Assembly: GCA_964493205.1 (NCBI GenBank)
Contig: CAZBMJ010000052.1
Coordinates: 1 to 10,741 of the forward strand
From: CAZBMJ01 sp964493205
GTDB lineage: Bacteria > Myxococcota > UBA727 > JABDBI01
Direction: 5' to 3'
Length of the DNA stretch: 10,741 nt
Shown: in pieces, positions 6,764 through 10,741 of the stretch
Position numbering within the stretch: position 1 is the first letter of the stretch
Layout of the letters: each line of letters opens with the position of its first letter
Program-made: the position numbers and the translations under genes
The notes under the pieces: model-generated
Database searches by the model: none
Told to the model about the DNA's origin: nothing
Seen by the model: the letters and a program-made list of their open reading frames with translations, nothing else

Positions 6764-6828
6764 GAATGGGCTGAAAGGACAATATATTATCTGGACTTGT
6801 GTATAAGAGACAGGAATTAGGAGAGAGT

Positions 6829-7437
6829 ATGCGACAGTATATAGTAGTAGCTGGAAATATGGGAGTTGGTAAAACTACCATGGTCCAATTTTTGGCCACA
6901 CATTTTAACGCCAAACCTTTTTTTGAGCCCGTGAGTACTAATCCTTATTTTCGTAAATTTTTTAGCGATATGAAACGCTGGGCTTTTCATTCACAAATGT
7001 ATTATTTAGTCCATAAATTTAAACTCACGCAAGAGCTTTTAAAAGAAAAGAGTTTGATCGTACTTGATCGCTCTATCTATGAAGATGCAGAAATTTTTGC
7101 TGCAGGTCTTTATAAATCTCGTAAAATGGCCAAAAACGATTTTAATCTTTATTTTGATTTATACGAAAGCATGTGTGAAAGCCTAACTCCTCCAGATTTA
7201 TTAATTTATTTAACCTGTTCCATGCCAGTGCTCAAAGCGCGCATTCAGAAGCGTGGCCGCCAAAACGAAAAAGAAGTGACCTCAGCCTACTTAAATAAGC
7301 TGCAAAGAAATTACGATGAATGGGTAAGCAAAGTAAAATTTTGTCCAGTTTTAACTATAAATACTGATCACATAGATTATGTGAGTGATATTGAGCATAG
7401 AGCTGATATTATTAAGCTTTTATCTAAATATATTTAA
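6829..7437 (+). CDS. Deoxynucleoside kinase (dNK/dGK family)
   Basis: A 202-residue cytoplasmic kinase that phosphorylates deoxynucleosides with a nucleoside triphosphate donor, for dNTP salvage. It shows the P-loop GNMGVGKTT (9-17), FEPV with the base-proximal Glu33, the family signature DRS (80-82) followed by Glu85, and an arginine-rich LID segment RIQKRGRQNE (139-147 region). Length fits the bacterial dGK/dAK group of PF01712. The true base specificity (dA, dG or dC) cannot be decided by eye. The start is the ATG at 6829, preceded by AGGAG (6819-6823), which lies in the duplicated target of the MITE. An earlier in-frame GTG at 6799 lies within the MITE end and is rejected. The insertion may have separated the gene from an SDR-linked promoter. 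Confidence 0.92.
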   Translation: MRQYIVVAGNMGVGKTTMVQFLATHFNAKPFFEPVSTNPYFRKFFSDMKRWAFHSQMYYLVHKFKLTQELLKEKSLIVLDRSIYEDAEIFAAGLYKSRKMAKNDFNLYFDLYESMCESLTPPDLLIYLTCSMPVLKARIQKRGRQNEKEVTSAYLNKLQRNYDEWVSKVKFCPVLTINTDHIDYVSDIEHRADIIKLLSKYI

Positions 7438-7504
7438 AATATGGGCCTATTGCTAAGTATAAGATGCTTTGTTACGTATTATTATTGCTATTTGAGGTTT
7501 ATGT
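7438..7504 (+). promoter_or_regulatory. Possible promoter and RBS of the large lipoprotein gene
   Basis: TTGCTA (7450-7455) and TACGTA (7473-7478) have a 17-nt spacer and could form a weak sigma-70-type promoter. GAGG at 7494-7497 lies 7 nt before the ATG at 7505. An out-of-frame ATG occurs at 7501. Read-through from the kinase gene across the 67-nt gap is equally possible. Confidence 0.3.
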
Positions 7505-9412
7505 ATGAATAAAATAAATATTTTTAGTGTATTATTAATGCTATCAGTATGTTCTTGTAAATTTGGTGTTTCCAAAGGAGCAGGGTCTTCCTCTTCAGGG
7601 CAACAACCCTCACAACCCTCTCAAACCTCACCTCCTCCACCATCTTTAAACTACCAACAAATAGCTAATTTATCAGCTAAAACCGATTTAGACGAAATTA
7701 AACAGGAGGTTATTAACCTTAAGATAGGCAGAACAGATAAAGAATGGAACGATATTCTTACGCAAAATGGTGCTAATTTAGACATATTAAATAATCCAGA
7801 AAAAGCTCATGCTTTAGGCTATAGCGTTAAAGCAGAAGAATTTGCTGATACCAATAAAGATCCTAATGCTTTAAAAAAATACGAAATATATAAAAGATCT
7901 TTTTCTGATCCAAAAGAAGCTGCAAAAAGCTTAGTTTTAAAGCAAGATAAAATTAATGTTGATAGTTTATTAGGCCTTTATAATAAAAAAATACAGGTTA
8001 GTAAAAAATTGCAATCTGCAAAAATAAGGTTATTTACCTATGCTCCCTTATTATCAAGTGTTATCAAAGATTTTGGGGAAGAATTTAATAATAATTTAAA
8101 AGATATTACCAATGATAAAGGTTTGCTTATGGGCAATGAAATAGTTGAGTCTATTAAAAAGCAAAATAACTCTGTTGGCATGTCAGATAAAATTAAACCT
8201 TTTTTAAAAATTAAGTCACCACCAGTTTCAAAGGCTGAAGACTTGGCAAAAGTTCTTGAAAATAATTTTGTGCAAGGTTGGGATGTCGCTCAGCAAGATA
8301 TTATGGCCTTAGCCATTAATCACAGTTCAGAAATGCTTGATGCTGTGGTTGCCTATGTGAATGATAAAAAGTGTTACAACACAGCTATAGAAAGTATTAT
8401 AAATTATGCAGCTGACATTTCAAATGATAATTTAGAAAATTTTTATGAGAAGATAATTAATGGATTTTTAGATAATTATGACGAAAAAAATAGTGGCAAC
8501 TTAATAAAAAAAATTTGGAACTTCAATGAAACACCATTTGAAAGCACAAGCATGACCAAGTTTTTTTTAACCAATAATTTACTTGTTCTATCTTTAAATA
8601 AAGAGCAAAAAGTTTTAGAAAAATTACTTAAAGATGAGTCTTTTGAAGATCTTATTATCTCTAATAGAAGTGACATTTCAAGCTTGATAGATAAGTCTAG
8701 TTATGCTGGTGATAAAGAAGAGCTAAAAGCTCAATTAATACGACTAGATACCAAAGATTTTGATGCATTGATGACACAAGTTACTGATGGAACGATAGAT
8801 ACCTTATCAAAGGCTACAGATAAGCTTAAAGAACCCTATAATAAATATTATTTTAAAAACAGTGTTAAAGATGGCAAAAATCAAGGAACGCAATTAGTAG
8901 AAATTCTTAAAAAATTATCTATTAATTCTAATGGCATACAAGATTTAAAGCCTATTATAGATAACAAAATACCTCTTGTGAAAAAAGAGCCTGGTATGAC
9001 TGGGGAAAATTTCACAAAAGCTGTGTCAAATACTCTTGAACTACTTAAGTTACAAGAAATTAATAATGCTATTGCTATTCTTATAAGTACTGATCCTGAA
9101 AGCTTAGAAGCTTGTGCTGATTGGATAATAACTCATAAAAAATGGGATGATTTTTTTGGAGCTGTTGCTGCAAATATGATTAACGATACAAATAATGTGA
9201 TAGATAAAAAAATCTGGTTAGCATTTAATAAAAAAGTTATTGATGAGTATATTAACGAGCCAGAGTATAAATTTGAGGCTTTAAATAAAATTGGCTCCGC
9301 TGGAAAAGAAAATCCCTATTTACCAGGTAAAGATGACAAAGTCTTAACTTTCAAAGAATATGTAAAAGAATATGGTACAGAAGAGCAAAAAAAGAAAAAA
9401 TTTACTCTTTAA
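7505..9412 (+). CDS. Large lipoprotein of unknown function
   Basis: A 635-residue protein with a lipoprotein signal: Lys3, a hydrophobic stretch over residues 4-15, and a lipobox VCSC with acceptor Cys18. Lys follows the Cys, which by the E. coli +2 rule would favour outer-membrane sorting. Residues 23-49 form a low-complexity Gly/Ser then Gln/Pro/Ser linker ending in four prolines. The rest is Lys/Asn/Asp-rich and looks largely helical, with many ILxxL patterns but no membrane segment and few cysteines. I recognise no domain; a repetitive helical surface protein is a guess. GAGG at 7494-7497 supports the start. Its last 11 nt overlap the end of the convergent pseudouridine synthase gene. Confidence 0.82.
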   Translation: MNKINIFSVLLMLSVCSCKFGVSKGAGSSSSGQQPSQPSQTSPPPPSLNYQQIANLSAKTDLDEIKQEVINLKIGRTDKEWNDILTQNGANLDILNNPEKAHALGYSVKAEEFADTNKDPNALKKYEIYKRSFSDPKEAAKSLVLKQDKINVDSLLGLYNKKIQVSKKLQSAKIRLFTYAPLLSSVIKDFGEEFNNNLKDITNDKGLLMGNEIVESIKKQNNSVGMSDKIKPFLKIKSPPVSKAEDLAKVLENNFVQGWDVAQQDIMALAINHSSEMLDAVVAYVNDKKCYNTAIESIINYAADISNDNLENFYEKIINGFLDNYDEKNSGNLIKKIWNFNETPFESTSMTKFFLTNNLLVLSLNKEQKVLEKLLKDESFEDLIISNRSDISSLIDKSSYAGDKEELKAQLIRLDTKDFDALMTQVTDGTIDTLSKATDKLKEPYNKYYFKNSVKDGKNQGTQLVEILKKLSINSNGIQDLKPIIDNKIPLVKKEPGMTGENFTKAVSNTLELLKLQEINNAIAILISTDPESLEACADWIITHKKWDDFFGAVAANMINDTNNVIDKKIWLAFNKKVIDEYINEPEYKFEALNKIGSAGKENPYLPGKDDKVLTFKEYVKEYGTEEQKKKKFTL

Positions 9413-10052
9413 TATAACTCTTCACATCAAATAAATGCTCAGCATTGATAGTAACTTTAGGGCCTTTGGGCATGGGGAACTCCAGGTTGCTTGCACACAG
9501 AGCAATGGTTTGTGGTGGAAGTATAATTTTTGAGCCATAAAGCTTATCACCTAAAATAGGCAAGCCTAAAAAACTTAAATGAATACGAATTTGATGCATG
9601 CGGCCTGTTATGGGCTCGGCTTTGATCAAGGCTAGATTATTGGGCAAAATTTGTAGAACTTCAAATTTAGTTTTAGCAAGTTCACCTTTATCACTAATAG
9701 ACTGTATGGCTTGAGGGCCTTTTTTTTTATTTAAAGCTTCTTTGCTAAAGTGAGTTTCTAAAAGTTTTTTCTTAAAATCAGGCACGCCTTGCACAATGGC
9801 CAAATAAGTTTTTTTAACCAAGTGCTTTTTAAAAGCGTTTTCTAAGGCATGTTTAGCAAACATACCACGAGCAAATAACACTAAGCCACAGGTTACACGA
9901 TCAAGCCTATGAACTGGATAAATTTGCGGCCCAAACTTTTGGCGCATTAAATCTAGCAGTGTGGGCCTAGGTACACCTTGTCCACCTATAACTGCCATAT
10001 TGTGAGGTTTAAAAACAGCAATATGATACTGGCTTTGATCAATTATTTTCAT
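9402..10052 (-). CDS. RluA-family RNA pseudouridine synthase
   Basis: A 216-residue enzyme that isomerises uridine to pseudouridine in rRNA or tRNA. The catalytic motif is HRLDR (48-52, with Asp51 as nucleophile) in PVHRLDRVTCGLVLFAR. Further family blocks are KTYLAIVQG (81-89), TGRMHQIRIHL (149-159) and GDKLYG (168-173). It begins directly with the catalytic domain and has no N-terminal S4 domain, so it resembles short RluA/TruC-type members; the target uridine is unknown. No strong Shine-Dalgarno precedes the ATG. It converges on the large lipoprotein gene with an 11-nt overlap, and its upstream side faces the palindromes at 10110-10173. Confidence 0.92.
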   Translation of the reverse strand: MKIIDQSQYHIAVFKPHNMAVIGGQGVPRPTLLDLMRQKFGPQIYPVHRLDRVTCGLVLFARGMFAKHALENAFKKHLVKKTYLAIVQGVPDFKKKLLETHFSKEALNKKKGPQAIQSISDKGELAKTKFEVLQILPNNLALIKAEPITGRMHQIRIHLSFLGLPILGDKLYGSKIILPPQTIALCASNLEFPMPKGPKVTINAEHLFDVKSYIKE

Positions 10053-10109
10053 AGGTATTTGGGTATATGTATGAAGAGTAATGTCAAGGATTAAAGTGTT
10101 GTTATTTTT

Positions 10110-10141
10110 TGACTATTTGGGAGCCAATTCCCGAATAGTCA
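10110..10141. repeat. Palindromic unit 1 upstream of the ATPase fragment
   Basis: A 32-bp unit. The left arm TGACTATTTGGGA (10110-10122) pairs with the right arm TCCCGAATAGTCA (10129-10141) over 13 positions, with a single G-T wobble, around loop GCCAAT. It is immediately adjacent to unit 2 and has the same length and outer sequence. The upstream T makes TTGACT at 10109-10114, a possible -35 element. Confidence 0.88.
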
Positions 10142-10173
10142 TGACTATTTAGGAATGGAGTGCTAAATAGTCA
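10142..10173. repeat. Palindromic unit 2 abutting the ATPase start
   Basis: A second 32-bp unit. The left arm TGACTATTTAG (10142-10152) pairs perfectly with CTAAATAGTCA (10163-10173) around the 10-nt loop GAATGGAGTG. It ends 2 nt before the ATG at 10176. The only Shine-Dalgarno-like sequence, GGAG at 10157-10160, lies in this loop, with the right stem arm between it and the start codon. Confidence 0.88.
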
Positions 10174-10175
10174 AA

Positions 10176-10658
10176 ATGGAAAGAGAGATAAAACCTTTTA
10201 TTTTGAGTGATTTAAACGATAAAATTGTCTTAATAACAGGCCCAAGACAATGTGGTAAAACTACTTTATCTAAAGCACTTTTTAGTAATTATTACTATTT
10301 GAATTTTGATTTACTAGAACACAGATTAGAAATTAAGAAAAAAATTTGGGATAAGTCGGCTGATTTAGTAATTTTTGATGAATTGCACAAAATGACTAAT
10401 TGGAGGTCTTTTTTGAAGGGTATTTTTGATACTCAAAGTAACTATCAAAAAATGTTAGTAACAGGCAGCGCCAAATTAGAAACTTTCCGCAAAGTAGGTG
10501 ATTCATTAGCTGGGCGATATTTTCAGTTTAGATTGCATCCATTAACTCTTAAAGAGCTTAGTTTGATTATGCCAACACAAGAGGCTTTTAATAGACTTAT
10601 GGAAATGGGTGGTTTTCCTGAACCATTTTTTAAAAATAATATAGCTAAACTTCTATAA
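10176..10658 (+). pseudogene. Truncated AAA_14/DUF4143-type ATPase
   Basis: A 160-residue product with the N-terminal ATPase domain of the widespread AAA_14 plus DUF4143 proteins. It has Walker A GPRQCGKTT (22-30), Walker B DLVIFDELH (63-71), VTGSAK (95-100, sensor-like), SLAGRY (110-115), HPLTLKEL (121-128) and GGFPEP (145-150). Full members are about 370-420 residues, and the DUF4143 region normally continues after GGFPEP; here reading stops ten residues later at TAA (10656-10658). The remaining sequence to the window end is repeat, not DUF4143 code. The gene is preceded by two palindromic units, and its stop overlaps a copy of their terminal 9 bases. Cellular role of the family is unknown. 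It may still be a folded standalone ATPase domain, but truncation is more likely. Confidence 0.8.
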
Positions 10659-10666
10659 AATAGTCA
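10658..10666. repeat. Copy of the palindrome terminus at the ATPase stop
   Basis: AAATAGTCA at 10658-10666 is identical to the last nine bases of palindromic unit 2 (10165-10173) and is the inverse of the TGACTATTT that opens both units. It begins on the last base of the ATPase stop codon. Together with 10110 it brackets the gene fragment with short inverted termini. Confidence 0.6.
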
Positions 10667-10687
10667 TGCTAACATCATCGTCATTGC

Positions 10688-10720
10688 GCATAGGCGGCAG
10701 GTTAAGGATTTGAAGCAGAT
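10688..10720 (-). repeat. Dispersed repeat copy at the right window end
   Basis: On the minus strand this 33-nt stretch matches 78-110 at 31 of 33 positions. The preceding CGTCATTGCGC (10679-10689) resembles the start of palindromic repeats known in several AT-rich intracellular bacteria, but this is a weak resemblance. The repeat follows the truncated ATPase gene by about 30 nt and runs to the window end with no gene. Confidence 0.75.
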
Positions 10721-10741
10721 ATCATATGGTTATTTCACCTC

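Larger units (their letters stand above)
6625..6813. mobile_element. 189-bp MITE with Tn5/IS50-like ends
   Basis: The element is bounded by 19-bp imperfect inverted repeats. The left end is CTGTATCTTATACACAAGT (6625-6643) and the right end read inward is CTGTCTCTTATACACAAGT (6795-6813), one mismatch apart. Both closely resemble the Tn5/IS50 outside end (CTGACTCTTATACACAAGT), placing it with IS4-family elements of the IS50 group. It encodes no transposase and would need one in trans. Inside are two related hairpin modules in opposite orientation (6667-6698 and 6733-6763). A perfect 10-bp direct repeat flanks it. It sits between the SDR and kinase genes, and its right end adds an in-frame GTG upstream of the kinase that should not be taken as the start. 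Confidence 0.93.
6615..6823. repeat. Perfect 10-bp target site duplication flanking the MITE
   Basis: GAATTAGGAG occurs at 6615-6624, touching the left end of the MITE, and again at 6814-6823, touching its right end. A direct duplication of this size agrees with IS4-family transposition, where duplications of about 9-12 bp are usual. The right copy supplies the AGGAG ribosome-binding site of the kinase gene, so that site survived the insertion. Confidence 0.93.

Noticed and set aside
6795..6813. Similarity of ACTTGTGTATAAGAGACAG to the Nextera/Tn5 mosaic end, suggesting adapter contamination
   Set aside because: Both ends finish in ACACAAGT as in the natural outside end, not ACACATCT of the adapter. 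They are inverted around a 189-bp element and flanked by a perfect 10-bp target duplication.
6799..6828. N-terminal extension of the kinase from a GTG at 6799
   Set aside because: The extension is encoded by the MITE end and the target duplicate. The ATG at 6829 has AGGAG at proper spacing and gives the standard P-loop position.
8476..8676. Minus-strand 66-codon frame within the lipoprotein gene
   Set aside because: It is antisense to the lipoprotein gene, with low-complexity composition and no supporting start signal.
10110..10141. Palindrome unit 1 as a terminator
   Set aside because: It lies upstream, not downstream, of both flanking genes and is followed by unit 2 rather than a U-tract. 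On the minus strand it is followed by A residues.
10110..10173. Two adjacent similar 32-bp units as a minimal CRISPR array
   Set aside because: There is no spacer between units; each is a self-complementary palindrome and no cas genes are nearby.

Overview
The window is AT-rich, gene-dense DNA from a Gram-negative bacterium. Two proteins have lipoprotein signals, one has a Sec signal peptide, and there is an OpgC-type membrane acyltransferase homologue. The small degenerate repeats and a non-autonomous transposon would fit a host-associated or otherwise repeat-tolerant genome. I cannot place it in a genus from sequence alone; a proteobacterial or Bdellovibrionota-like lineage is a guess.

Layout. 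Positions 1-177 hold repeat debris, including a rearranged copy of part of the nearby opgC-like gene. A DUF3817 membrane protein (178-459, minus) and an OpgC-like protein (563-1660, plus) diverge. A secreted protein of unknown function (1648-2355, minus) converges on the latter with a 13-nt overlap. A tightly packed minus-strand operon runs from 5648 down to 2572: lipoprotein sugar-binding protein, permease, single-domain ATPase, then the ribosome-rescue factor ArfB. Each junction is only 2-4 nt. Diverging from it is an SDR oxidoreductase (5804-6601, plus), followed by a deoxynucleoside kinase (6829-7437), a 635-residue lipoprotein of unknown function (7505-9412) and a converging RluA-family pseudouridine synthase (9402-10052, minus). 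The right end carries two tandem palindromes and a truncated AAA_14/DUF4143-type ATPase gene (10176-10658), then more dispersed repeat.

The clearest mobile element is a 189-bp MITE (6625-6813) with 19-bp ends close to the Tn5/IS50 outside end and a perfect 10-bp target duplication. It separates the SDR gene from the kinase gene, which would otherwise be about 27 nt apart. The best candidate for something poorly described is the right end. Two 32-bp palindromic units sharing the outer sequence TGACTATTT...AAATAGTCA abut the ATPase start codon, and the terminal 9 bases of that palindrome recur exactly at the ATPase stop codon, as if the gene and its palindromes form one unit.

Both window ends share a 33-nt sequence in inverted orientation (31/33 identical). 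This suggests the window may be a contig that stops at dispersed repeats, so the outermost ~100 bases deserve caution. No tRNA, rRNA or CRISPR array was seen, and no stretch over 300 bases lacks a gene.
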